From the NCBI GenBank assembly GCA_003552765.1, contig PUOI01000491.1, positions 1 through 10,299 of the forward strand: DNA of 10,299 nucleotides, read 5' to 3'. The translations under genes and the position numbers were made by a program. The stretch is from Candidatus Hydrogenedentota bacterium. Its GTDB lineage: Bacteria > Hydrogenedentota > Hydrogenedentia > Hydrogenedentales > SLHB01. Shown here piece by piece: positions 1-7,072 of this stretch; the stretch's first letter is position 1; every line of letters begins with the position of its first letter. Under the pieces are notes generated by a model. The model was not told the origin of the DNA. It worked only from the letters and a program-made list of their open reading frames with translations, and did no database searches.

Positions 1-1622
1 AGATTGGCGAGGGTCCATGCGGCGGACCATAAGGGCGAGAGCGGCGACGTGTACGGCTCGTCGTCACCATCGCACTGTAGCGTGAAGCTGGCCGTGGGCG
101 CAGTGTCCGACCAAATGTAAACGCGGAACGACAAGGGCTCCCACGCGGGCAACACGGGACAGCTACGGACCTCCCGCGTGGGCAATTGTGGGTATGCCGT
201 AGCCCCAAGCGAGCCGGGCGCCGAGGTCCAACCTATGAGACACTCCATATCCAGGCTATCGAAGTTCACCATCCCCTCGCCTTGAAGCCGGTACTCGCCG
301 AAGAGGGTGTAGGGGTCTGGAAAGTCGACCAGTTCAAGAAGCAGATGCGGTCCCGAGGAGACTGCGGCCGCGTATGCGTCCTCGGCGTCGCCCGCCGCCT
401 CGAATTGCAGTTCGAAACGCAGGCAGTTCTTCATCGCGCTTTCGACGAAGCCCCAGTCCAGGTGCGCCGCGCCCACCGCCGCCAGGCGGCTGAAAAGGAA
501 TAGCTGGTGCCAGGCCAGCATGTCCGCCGCGCGGCCGGGATTCAAGTCCGTGCTGCAATCCAACGAGGCCGTGAGGATGGCGTTAAAGAAACCTTGGCTG
601 AGAAGCCCCTCGACTTGCGTGCGCCTGAACACCACTTCCGGAAAATGCTGGAAGCCGTCAGTCGTAAGCGACCAAGTGGTGTATTCCTGCAAGGCGCAGT
701 AAAGGAGGCCATCGTTTTGGACGGCGGCAGAGGCAAGCGGATAGACCGTGGCGTAGTATTGAGCTAGCAGAATCTGCAATATGGCTAACCGTTCTTCTTC
801 CGTCATTTCCCGGCGCTCACCCCGCTGCTGATCGGCCGTATAATTCTCCAGGGTCTCGGCAAGGGCCTGATCCGTCTCTTGCTGCTGCGACGCCGCTTGC
901 CGCCGTCCCTGCTCGCGCCGCTCCTCTTCCGTGCCTTCGCCGTGGCCCACGCCGCTAAAGTGGAGGATGTGGAACCGCGCCGTGTCTCCGTCATACTCGA
1001 CGGGCCGCAAGTGAAAGTCTTCGCCTTTGGCGTGATACGCGAATCCGGCCGCCATGCCGGGCTCGGGATGATCCTCGTGGGTAATCTCGAGAATGGCCGG
1101 CGCGAACAAGACCAGCCCTTGCGGCTCGAAATGCGCCGCCGCCTTGAGTCCGCCGCTGAAGGGGAAGTCCTCGATGGCGGTCACTGGCGTCAAGGTGATT
1201 TCCGTGGGATGCGCGAGGGCGTTTTCGGGAATGGTGAGCTGGTAATGCGCGCCCTTGTCGTCCGTGGTCTCCAATACGCGGCCTTCCCGCGTGACCAGCG
1301 CCGACGTGCTCGCTTCTTCGTTGAGATGCAACGTGACATCCAACGGCGGCAGGGTCTCATCGTCAACAGGCGGCGTAACCGGGATGCCGAGTACAACATT
1401 GATCACCAACTGGATGTCGACGGCGTTAACCTTGTTGTCGCCGTTCACGTCGGGATTGTAGCTTGGGTTGATGGGGATACCCAGCACGGCGTTAATCACC
1501 AGCTGGATATCGACGGCGTTGACCTCACCGTCACCGTTGACATCGCCAAACACGGTATCCCCGTGGACGGGAACCGCCAAGAGACATAGAACCGCAGACA
1601 ACACCACACTGGACAGACGCAT
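1..1622 (-). CDS. Exported protein with N-terminal type I dockerin and ZU5-like domain (3' end outside window)
   Basis: An open frame of about 540 codons runs from ATG at 1622 off the left edge with no stop. AGGAGG at 1630-1635, 7 bases upstream, supports the start. Residues 1-21 form a signal peptide with likely cleavage after VHG. Residues 26-80 are two calcium-loop dockerin repeats: GDVNGDGEVNAVD then DVNGDNKVNAVD, each followed by IQLVIN and LGIP, with loop ligands D27/N29/D31/D38 and D58/N60/D62/D69. A Pro/Asp linker leads to a beta-rich ZU5-like domain (about 109-226), seen in IPENALAHPTEITLTPV and a terminal HFSGVG. A Glu/Gln-rich charged linker (about 228-285) and an unrecognised, largely helical part with several Cys follow. 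Type I dockerins bind cohesins in known cellulosomes; no cohesin is visible here, so the partner is unknown. The dockerin lies at the N-terminus rather than the usual C-terminus. The function of the C-terminal part is not recognised. Confidence 0.85.
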   Translation of the reverse strand, partial: MRLSSVVLSAVLCLLAVPVHGDTVFGDVNGDGEVNAVDIQLVINAVLGIPINPSYNPDVNGDNKVNAVDIQLVINVVLGIPVTPPVDDETLPPLDVTLHLNEEASTSALVTREGRVLETTDDKGAHYQLTIPENALAHPTEITLTPVTAIEDFPFSGGLKAAAHFEPQGLVLFAPAILEITHEDHPEPGMAAGFAYHAKGEDFHLRPVEYDGDTARFHILHFSGVGHGEGTEEERREQGRRQAASQQQETDQALAETLENYTADQQRGERREMTEEERLAILQILLAQYYATVYPLASAAVQNDGLLYCALQEYTTWSLTTDGFQHFPEVVFRRTQVEGLLSQGFFNAILTASLDCSTDLNPGRAADMLAWHQLFLFSRLAAVGAAHLDWGFVESAMKNCLRFELQFEAAGDAEDAYAAAVSSGPHLLLELVDFPDPYTLFGEYRLQGEGMVNFDSLDMECLIGWTSAPGSLGATAYPQLPTREVRSCPVLPAWEPLSFRVYIWSDTAPTASFTLQCDGDDEPYTSPLSPLWSAAWTLAN

Positions 1623-2002
1623 GACGCCCCCTCCTTCGAACCTCACTCCCCTCATCAACGGCCGCTGGCTAGCCACAACACTAACTATTCCATTTTTAAA
1701 GGGATTTTGTCAAATGCCTCCCTCCGCCTTATCTCTCTTCTATGTCCCCCGACCCGCTCGGGCCACCCCTTTCACAAAGAAAATTCGTAATGTAGGCATC
1801 TTGCCGGAAAACAGCCATTTGGACGGCGCCGGCACAAATCATTCCGCCTTCGAATCTTTATGCAGATTTGGCTACAATTCAAATACTATTGCTTATAGTG
1901 GTGTCTTTGACAGGCAATAGCGGATACTGGGCATGCCTTAGAGGATTAATAAGACGAAGCCGGGAATGCGCGATACGGTTTCGCGCCAAGGGTCTCCACC
2001 CA
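1623..2002. other. Intergenic spacer with a small inverted repeat at 1886-1920
   Basis: This 380-base spacer separates the CCA-family gene from the dockerin gene and holds the latter's promoter. CTATTGC at 1886-1892 is repeated inverted as GCAATAG at 1914-1920, with a smaller TGTC/GACA pair inside (1902-1912). It could be an operator or a weak terminator for the gene ending at 2003, but no T-run follows it on the minus strand. I see no credible gene here: short open frames on the plus strand lack ribosome binding sites and run into the antisense of flanking genes. Confidence 0.4.
1684..1713 (-). promoter_or_regulatory. Sigma70-type promoter for the dockerin gene
   Basis: On the minus strand a perfect -35 box TTGACA (1713-1708) is followed 18 bases later by AATAGT (1689-1684), a 4 of 6 match to the -10 consensus, preceded by an extended -10 TG (TGGAATAGT). 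It lies in a locally A+T-rich patch within a GC-rich genome. Transcription would start near 1677, giving a leader of about 55 bases that includes the AGGAGG site before 1622. This is a sequence-only prediction. Confidence 0.5.
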
Positions 2003-3319
2003 CTATTGCACGGGCCAGCGCCGGAGGACGTATTCTCGGGCTTCTTCCGGAGTTGTCAACCAGCCCTCGAGCTGGCCGTCTTCCACTTCGCTTAGGATGG
2101 TCCCAAAGTGGGGGCCGGGCGTGTATCCCATGGCGATCAGATCCTTGCCCGTGAGCAGGGGGGATGGCTTCACTTCTTCCGGCTTAAGGTTGGCGATGTA
2201 GGATTCAATCCATTCGATATCGGTGAGATCGCCATGGCTGGCGAGGCAATCGATGCGGGCCAGAGATAGTAGCTCATCGAAGCCGTCCTCCCGCACGAAA
2301 CGCTTGCGTTTGCTCTCCCGCATGCCAGGGATGGCCGCCACGCGCATATGCTGCGCGACAAGCCATGCGACGCGCGAAACGTCCCGTTTCGGAAGGCGCA
2401 GGCGGTTGCAGATGTCCCGCGCCATCTCCGCGCCTACTTTGTCGTGGTGATTGAAGCGAATCCGGTCCTCGAAGGTTTGTGTGACGGGTTTGCCGGCGTC
2501 GTGCAGCAGGACCCCGAAAGCGAGGGTAGGCGTGCGATGCTCAAGGCGGTCCAGCTCTTCCAGGCACAGGAGGGTATGCTCGAACACATCTCCTTCGGGA
2601 TGGAAAGCGGCCGGCTGCTCGATGCCCTTCATGGCGCTGATTTCGGGCGCCACATGGTCAAGCAAGCCAGTCTCGTCCAGCAAGCGAAACGCGCGGGCCG
2701 ATGCGCCTTCCGTGAGCATCTTGACGGCCTCGTCCCGGATGCGTTCGGCGCTTGTCTCGAGCACGTGCGGCGCCAGCTCCACGATGGCCTGGAACGTCTC
2801 CTCATCAATGCGATAGGCCAGCCGGGCCGCGAACCGCACGGCGCGTAGAAGACGCAGGTAGTCCTCGGCCATTCGCTCTCGCGGAGGACCCACGGCGCGG
2901 AGAATGCCCGCCTCGATATCGCGCTGACCGCCTACATAATCCTTGACTTCGTTTTGCAAAGGATCGTAATACAGCGCGTTTACCGTGAAATCCCGGCGGC
3001 GGGCGTCTTCTTCCGGGCCGGTGAATCGCACATGGGAGGGATGACGCCCATCGAGATAGGGGCCATCTTGACGGAAGGTCGTCACCTCGAACTCGCCCTC
3101 GGGTTCCACAACGAGCTGCGTGCCGAACTCCACGCCGACGGGTACGGTCTTTTCGAAGAGTTGCGCCACTTCCTCGGGCCGCGCGCTGGTCGCGATGTCG
3201 TAGTCCTGCGGCGTTTGGTCCAAGAGCAAATCCCGCACACACCCCCCGGCGAGAAGCGCACGATGCCCAGCTGCTTCAAGTGTCTGGCAGATGCGCTCCG
3301 CCCCGGCGCGTTTAGACAT
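2003..3319 (-). CDS. CCA tRNA nucleotidyltransferase / poly(A) polymerase family protein with HD domain
   Basis: A 438-residue class II nucleotidyltransferase, which adds CCA (or part of it) to tRNA 3' ends in the cytoplasm. Visible motifs in order: GGCVRD (25-30), the metal-binding carboxylates of DYDIAT (D39, D41), RRDFTVNAL (108-116), and the nucleotide-selecting EDYLR (152-156) continuing into LLRAVRFAAR. An HD phosphohydrolase-type domain follows, with FEHT (H248), LLHDAGKP (271-278) and FNHHDKVGAEMA, as in many bacterial members. I start it at ATG 3319 because AAGGA (3326-3330) lies 6 bases upstream and family members begin shortly before GGxVRD. An in-frame ATG at 3406 overlaps the upstream stop (ATGA) but has no Shine-Dalgarno, and the extra 29 residues translate a palindromic element. 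The gene lies 83 bases after the membrane-protein gene, probably in one transcript. Full CCA-adding versus CC-, A-adding or poly(A) activity cannot be told from sequence alone. Confidence 0.92.
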   Translation of the reverse strand: MSKRAGAERICQTLEAAGHRALLAGGCVRDLLLDQTPQDYDIATSARPEEVAQLFEKTVPVGVEFGTQLVVEPEGEFEVTTFRQDGPYLDGRHPSHVRFTGPEEDARRRDFTVNALYYDPLQNEVKDYVGGQRDIEAGILRAVGPPRERMAEDYLRLLRAVRFAARLAYRIDEETFQAIVELAPHVLETSAERIRDEAVKMLTEGASARAFRLLDETGLLDHVAPEISAMKGIEQPAAFHPEGDVFEHTLLCLEELDRLEHRTPTLAFGVLLHDAGKPVTQTFEDRIRFNHHDKVGAEMARDICNRLRLPKRDVSRVAWLVAQHMRVAAIPGMRESKRKRFVREDGFDELLSLARIDCLASHGDLTDIEWIESYIANLKPEEVKPSPLLTGKDLIAMGYTPGPHFGTILSEVEDGQLEGWLTTPEEAREYVLRRWPVQ

Positions 3320-3338
3320 AGGCGATCCTTCTTCCAAA

Positions 3339-3395
3339 TCGTGTGGCGAACGTCTCCCGTTGGCTATTTCGGCGGACTCGGCGTCCGCCACACGA
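3339..3395. repeat. 57-bp palindromic element between the membrane-protein gene and the CCA-family gene
   Basis: A perfect 10-bp inverted repeat, TCGTGTGGCG (3339-3348) and CGCCACACGA (3386-3395), encloses two smaller hairpins: AACG/CGTT (3349-3361) and GGCGGAC/GTCCGCC (3371-3389, 7 bp). The outer stem and the right-hand hairpin share bases 3386-3389, so the full forms of both cannot exist together. The layout (GTGGC, hairpin, spacer, hairpin, GCCAC) matches that of the element at 6921-6975. It begins just after the stop at 3403 and ends 9 bases before the Shine-Dalgarno of the next gene, so in mRNA it could protect the upstream 3' end or modulate the downstream gene. No T-run follows, so it is not a simple terminator. 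Confidence 0.7.
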
Positions 3396-3402
3396 TAATT
3401 CT

Positions 3403-6312
3403 TCATGGAAGCGCAATATCCAACTCGACAGCGCCCGAATCTCCCACGGAGAGCGGGCCTTCGTACAAGGATTCCATGCGGAAGTTCATGGGATCCCGCA
3501 TGGCGGCTTGCTCATCGAAGCGCAACACGTCCACGGTGTAGTCGCCCGGCGCCAGTCCCTCGATCTGGAAGGAACCGTCGGGTTGAACCACGGCCTGGCC
3601 CGCTTGATGGCGGAGGATGTCGAGCGTGGTTCCTATTTGGGTCATGCTCATTTCGCTGGGATGAGGTCCGCCCGGACGCCGCACGGACACCACGGCGTTG
3701 TCTCCCGCGTAATTGCTAATTCGGCCCGACACAGGGATGTCGCCCGTGGGACCGAAATCCAGGTCCGCCGCCTCCCCGTCTGTGACATCAACGACGCCCA
3801 TCTCTGGGAAGGCTTGTGAACCGCCGCCTCCCGCCGTTATCTGGGTCGTATCCATGGGAACGGCGAGATAGCTGCCAGAGGCCAAGCCGCCGATGGAGAA
3901 CTCTCCTTGACCGCCGGCCGTGACCATGTGGAATCCGCCAGGCCCCATCAAGACGACGCCGCCGGAAATCGGTTCGCCGCTGCTATCCGTCAGGCGTCCG
4001 CGCACGCTGCCTCCTTCGCTCATGACCACGCGCAGGCCGTGGGTATCCGCGCCGCGCCGCACGGTCACGCCCGGCAAACGGTTCCGGGCGTAGGAGCGGT
4101 GGGTGGCGACGAGGTCATACGAGCCGGGCGGCACGTTGGCGATTTCAAACTCCCCTTGGCGGTTCGTGGTCGCGCTGTGTTGGCTGCCGCCTCCCATGCC
4201 CGCGGGTATGGCGGACTCCATGGCCTGCGCCATCATGTTGTCCGTGGCCCGCGCCAACCGGACTTGCGCGCCGGACACCGCCCGGCCGGTGGGATCTTGC
4301 ACGCGGCCGGTCACCCGGACCCCGCGCTCAAGCCGGACTCGCACGCCCGAGCGCTCTTGGCCGCGCGTCAACGTGATGACATCGCTTTGGCCCGTTCCTA
4401 ACGTGGTATGTCGCGCTTCCACGCGATATTGGCCAGGCCTGAGGTCGCCAAACTCAAAGGCGCCGTTACCGTCCGTACGCCGCTGGCCTTCGGCGAAGAA
4501 GTCTTCGAATTGGCTTAACAAGGCGGCCATGTCGTCTTCGGCGGCTTGATCCTCCAAGTTGATGAGGGTAACCCCCACGCCTTCGGCGACATCGCCCTCG
4601 CTATCAAGGACCAGCCCTGCGATGCGTGCGCCAGGGGAAAGGTTGAGCCGGATATCGGCATGCAGGGGCACGCCTTCCTCCCGCGCGATTTCGCCGCGCG
4701 CCTGCGCTTCCACGGTGTAGTTGCCCGGCCACAGGTTCTCGATAGTGAACGCGCCGCCGTCGGTGGTGGAGACAGTTTGCGCCGGGAAGGCCCCCATCGA
4801 AGCGGTCACGGCGGCGTCTTCCACGGGGTTGCCGCGGGAGTCGCGCACCCGGCCCGTGATCACGCCATCGGCTTCGGGTTGCTCGCCCCAGCTCCGCTCG
4901 GCCAAGACCAGCCGCAAATCACCGAGGTCGCGGCCTTCTTCCACGGTGAGGGTGGCGGTTTCCCCGTCCTCGGTCTCCACGCTCCACCAGCCCGCCGTCA
5001 CGGTGTAGCGTCCGGGCGCCACGTGCTCCAGCGTAAACGAGCCGTCCTCGCCGGTCTGGGTCCCAAGGCCCCCCATATCGAAGCTTTGCATGTCCAGACT
5101 CTGAAGCTGGATGCCTCCCTCGGCGAAGGGTTCGCCATCGGCTTGCATGATGCGCCCGCTGATCGTGCTGCCCTCGCCAAGCACGAAATCGGCGGTGGCT
5201 GTTCGGGCGCGTTCGGTCAGCGTGACGGTCCTCCTTTCGGATGGCGCATGTTCCATGGCTTGCGCCCTTACGGAAAACTCGCCCTCCGGCGGAAGCCCGG
5301 CTATCGTGTACACGCCCTCGTCGTCCGTCTCCGCGCGCGCGTCCCGCGCCAGCATGAGCGTTTCCATGGCTTGGGTGGAGAAGCGCGTCGGGGTCAGTTC
5401 CACGCTGGCCCCGGCGATGGGCGCGCCACGCCGGCTGGAGACTCGTCCGGTGATTTGGCCGCCCTCCTCCACCTCGAGTTCGACACCCTCCACTCGCTCG
5501 CCCTCATCCACATACACGGCCTGCGTCCCAGCGGGAAAATGGAGATTGTGTTCACGCAACCCGGACACGCTCAGCGCGTAGCGGCCTGGCGAAAGGTCGG
5601 CCAGATTAAACGCGCCGTCCTCCCCTGTTGTGGCCGTGTTGTCGCCTTCGCCGCCCCACATCCATTCGCCGCCCTGTCCCGCCATGACCTGGACCCCTTC
5701 GACGCCCTCGCCGCGGGCATCGGCGCGCACCACCCGGCCGCTTACTCCCGCCGCGCGCTGCAATTGGATGTCCATGCGGAGTTCGCTTCGGCCATGAATA
5801 GGCACAACCTCTTCATGCGAGGCGTGGCCTTCGGACACACACGCCAGCACAAGCTGGGGAAGGGGTTCATCCTCGCCCCCCGTCCATTCCAACTCGATGC
5901 TGTAACTGCCACGCTCCGTGGTCTCGGTGGTGGTCAACGCCGCCGCCTCGCCGCGTTGGCGAATCGCTTGGCCCGGGGGCGTCATCGCGCCGCCGAAGCC
6001 CCCTGGCCGGGGCTGTTGCAGACGCACCTCGGCCCCCGCGATGGGCGCGCCGCCCCGGCGTTCGGTCACCGTGCCGTAGATGCGCATATGCACCGGTCCG
6101 CTTTCCAGGGCGCCGCCGGGCGCCGTTGGCGCATCCCCGGCGGGTATCACGGCGGCAAGTTCATCTCCACGGCCAGCCGGACCCAAATCTTGCGCCTGCA
6201 TCGCGGCGGGACTGTCTTCATCGGCGTCCGAGAGGACTTGCCACGCTATGAGCCCCGCTCCCACCAAAAAAAGGAGGGCGATAATGCCCCCCACAATCTT
6301 CTCCGTACGCAT
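3403..6312 (-). CDS. Membrane-anchored protein with about nine tandem CarboxypepD_reg-like domains
   Basis: A 969-residue protein, started at ATG 6312 because GGAGG (6321-6325) lies 8 bases upstream; an in-frame GTG at 6327 sits within that site. Residues 6-24 (IVGGIIALLFLVGAGLIAW) form one N-terminal membrane segment or uncleaved signal anchor. A low-complexity linker follows to about residue 75, then about nine repeats of roughly 90-100 residues (start residues near 76, 188, 286, 382, 484, 562, 665, 768, 858). Each has the carboxypeptidase-regulatory-like / Cna-B-like pattern: GxV, then PIxGAxV, then TxxxGxFxIxxLxPGxYxV. These are seven-stranded beta-sandwich modules that act as spacers or binding domains. 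No catalytic domain is present, so it is probably a long rod anchored in the inner membrane and reaching into the periplasm. Several repeats carry Met-, Gly- and Ala-rich insertions before the TDxxG turn. The ligand and role are unknown. Confidence 0.9.
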   Translation of the reverse strand: MRTEKIVGGIIALLFLVGAGLIAWQVLSDADEDSPAAMQAQDLGPAGRGDELAAVIPAGDAPTAPGGALESGPVHMRIYGTVTERRGGAPIAGAEVRLQQPRPGGFGGAMTPPGQAIRQRGEAAALTTTETTERGSYSIELEWTGGEDEPLPQLVLACVSEGHASHEEVVPIHGRSELRMDIQLQRAAGVSGRVVRADARGEGVEGVQVMAGQGGEWMWGGEGDNTATTGEDGAFNLADLSPGRYALSVSGLREHNLHFPAGTQAVYVDEGERVEGVELEVEEGGQITGRVSSRRGAPIAGASVELTPTRFSTQAMETLMLARDARAETDDEGVYTIAGLPPEGEFSVRAQAMEHAPSERRTVTLTERARTATADFVLGEGSTISGRIMQADGEPFAEGGIQLQSLDMQSFDMGGLGTQTGEDGSFTLEHVAPGRYTVTAGWWSVETEDGETATLTVEEGRDLGDLRLVLAERSWGEQPEADGVITGRVRDSRGNPVEDAAVTASMGAFPAQTVSTTDGGAFTIENLWPGNYTVEAQARGEIAREEGVPLHADIRLNLSPGARIAGLVLDSEGDVAEGVGVTLINLEDQAAEDDMAALLSQFEDFFAEGQRRTDGNGAFEFGDLRPGQYRVEARHTTLGTGQSDVITLTRGQERSGVRVRLERGVRVTGRVQDPTGRAVSGAQVRLARATDNMMAQAMESAIPAGMGGGSQHSATTNRQGEFEIANVPPGSYDLVATHRSYARNRLPGVTVRRGADTHGLRVVMSEGGSVRGRLTDSSGEPISGGVVLMGPGGFHMVTAGGQGEFSIGGLASGSYLAVPMDTTQITAGGGGSQAFPEMGVVDVTDGEAADLDFGPTGDIPVSGRISNYAGDNAVVSVRRPGGPHPSEMSMTQIGTTLDILRHQAGQAVVQPDGSFQIEGLAPGDYTVDVLRFDEQAAMRDPMNFRMESLYEGPLSVGDSGAVELDIALP

Positions 6313-6433
6313 CTCTAGTTCCTCCACACTGCATGGGCGCCTTAGGACGTGGTTCCAAACTGGTTACCGCGGCAAATTGCTGTGCATACAACAATGATAC
6401 CCCACTATGAAACAAAAGATGTTCCAGTGTAGC

Positions 6434-6506
6434 TGCGCGTTTCAAGCTTGACGCGCACGGCGCATAAGGCGCGGGAGCCACGGCTCAACCGTGGCGCATA
6501 AGGCGC
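6434..6506. repeat. Hairpins and 13-bp direct repeat left of the 204-bp palindrome
   Basis: TGCGCGT (6434-6440) pairs with ACGCGCA (6451-6457) around a loop that contains the palindrome CAAGCTTG. GCCACGG (6477-6483) pairs with CCGTGGC (6489-6495), 7 bp with a 5-base loop. The 13-mer GCGCATAAGGCGC occurs twice in direct orientation, at 6460-6472 and 6494-6506; the second copy runs into the first hairpin of the neighbouring 204-bp element. These structures have no mirror partners on the right side of that element, so they may be a further partial copy or an adjoining element. Confidence 0.6.
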
Positions 6507-6705
6507 TGACAGCGCCATGGGGAGTAGCCTGGGGCAAGCGAAGCGCAGCCCCAGGGTGAACGCCCGTCCGCATGTCCGTCCTGAAGGGACGGAACAAAGA
6601 CGTGGCGCTCGCTTCGGTCCCTTCAGGACCGATTTGGGAGGCGGCCTTTGACCTGGGGCTGCGCTTCGCTTGCCCCAGCCTACTGGCTATCGCGCCTCCG
6701 GCGCG
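6502..6705. repeat. 204-bp mirror-symmetric palindromic element (REP/MITE-like)
   Basis: Six hairpins are arranged with exact dyad symmetry about position 6603.5. Outer hairpins: GGCGCT/AGCGCC (6502-6516) and CGCGCC/GGCGCG (6691-6705). Long arms: 6523-6555 and 6652-6684 are reverse complements at 32 of 33 positions, and each folds on itself (CCTGGGGC/GCCCCAGG at 6528-6555; CTGGGGC/GCCCCAG at 6653-6678). Inner hairpins: TCCGTCC/GGACGGA (6575-6593) and TCGGTCC/GGACCGA (6614-6632). The gaps match pairwise (6 and 6 bases; 19 and 19 bases). No transposase and no clear target duplication is present. It resembles a tail-to-tail pair of REP-type units, of the kind mobilised in trans by REP-associated tyrosine transposases, but that family assignment is inferred. 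Confidence 0.8.
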
Positions 6706-6860
6706 GGTTTGAATCACTATCCGTATAACGTCTTCCGTATGAACCGGCGCAAGGGACCGTGCATGTTAGCGCCCGTTCATCGCATCCTCGACCGCATACT
6801 CCATGGACCGCGTTCGTCTTAGAAAAGATTCATAGTCCCGCCGGCAGGGGAGGCCGATGA

Positions 6861-6897
6861 GGCTAGTAATTCGTCAGCTCACGAATTGCGGGTAGCC
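6861..6897. repeat. Extended hairpin
   Basis: AATTCGT (6868-6874) pairs with ACGAATT (6881-6887) around a 6-base loop, and GGCTA (6861-6865) with TAGCC (6893-6897) can extend the stem across a small asymmetric internal loop. It lies downstream of the pseudo-phosphoesterase gene on the minus strand, but no T-run follows in that direction, so a terminator role is weakly supported. It could be an operator-like site or a remnant of another palindromic unit. Confidence 0.4.
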
Positions 6898-6920
6898 TTG
6901 ATTCTGTTTGTCTTGGCCGT

Positions 6921-6975
6921 GAGGTGGCACGGGCTTCCAGCCCGTGATTCATGGCCTGGAAGGCCATGCCACCTC
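6921..6975. repeat. 55-bp three-way-junction palindrome
   Basis: An outer stem GAGGTGGCA (6921-6929) with TGCCACCTC (6967-6975) encloses two hairpins: CACGGGCT/AGCCCGTG with loop TCC (6928-6946), and CATGGCCT/AGGCCATG with loop GGA (6950-6968). The whole is symmetric about T6948. The two 27-base halves are reverse complements at 23 of 27 positions, and the four differences form two compensated pairs within the hairpin stems. It lies about 100 bases past the stop of the pseudo-phosphoesterase gene on the minus strand. It has the same plan as the element at 3339-3395. Confidence 0.75.
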
Positions 6976-7072
6976 CAAGCGCGTTCACTGCGGGGGGCAA
7001 CAAGTCTTGGGCTTGGCTCTCTCTTAAGCGGCCGAACCAGGGCGGTGGCGAATACTGTTGCGAGCGAAACGT

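Larger units (their letters stand above)
6313..7072. other. 760-base non-coding region rich in hairpins
   Basis: No open frame here has a ribosome binding site or a recognisable product. From left to right it holds: the leader of the membrane-protein gene (6313 to about 6430), with only a lone TATCAT as a -10 candidate (minus strand, 6399-6404) and no matching -35; a run of eight hairpins (6434-6705); a stretch with little structure (6711-6860); a hairpin at 6861-6897; a 55-bp palindrome (6921-6975); and an unremarkable tail to the stop of the pseudo-phosphoesterase at 7073. The individual elements are listed separately. Confidence 0.7.

Noticed and set aside
879..1589. A 236-codon plus-strand open frame
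   Set aside because: It is antisense to the dockerin/ZU5-like gene, whose minus-strand frame has a signal peptide, Shine-Dalgarno and domain matches; its own sequence shows no family.
1747..1761. CCCGA/TCGGG hairpin as a terminator
   Set aside because: The stem is only 5 bp and no T-run follows on either strand.
1868..2095. A plus-strand open frame with a signal-peptide-like N-terminus
   Set aside because: It starts with TTG without a ribosome binding site, overlaps the end of the CCA-family gene antisense, and shows no family resemblance after the hydrophobic start.
3320..3406. N-terminal extension of the CCA-family protein to an ATG overlapping the upstream stop
   Set aside because: There is no Shine-Dalgarno before 3406, the extension translates a palindromic element, and ATG 3319 has AAGGA at good spacing and the usual distance to the GGxVRD motif.
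4546..6318. A 590-codon open frame on the plus strand, antisense to the membrane-protein gene
   Set aside because: It has no recognisable domain, is rich in His, Arg, Pro and Ala as expected from an antisense frame of a GC-rich gene, and the minus strand has clear repeated domains with a Shine-Dalgarno.
6701..6719. GGTTTGAATC, resembling a tRNA T-loop
   Set aside because: The flanking bases do not form a T-arm stem and no acceptor, D or anticodon arms are found around it.
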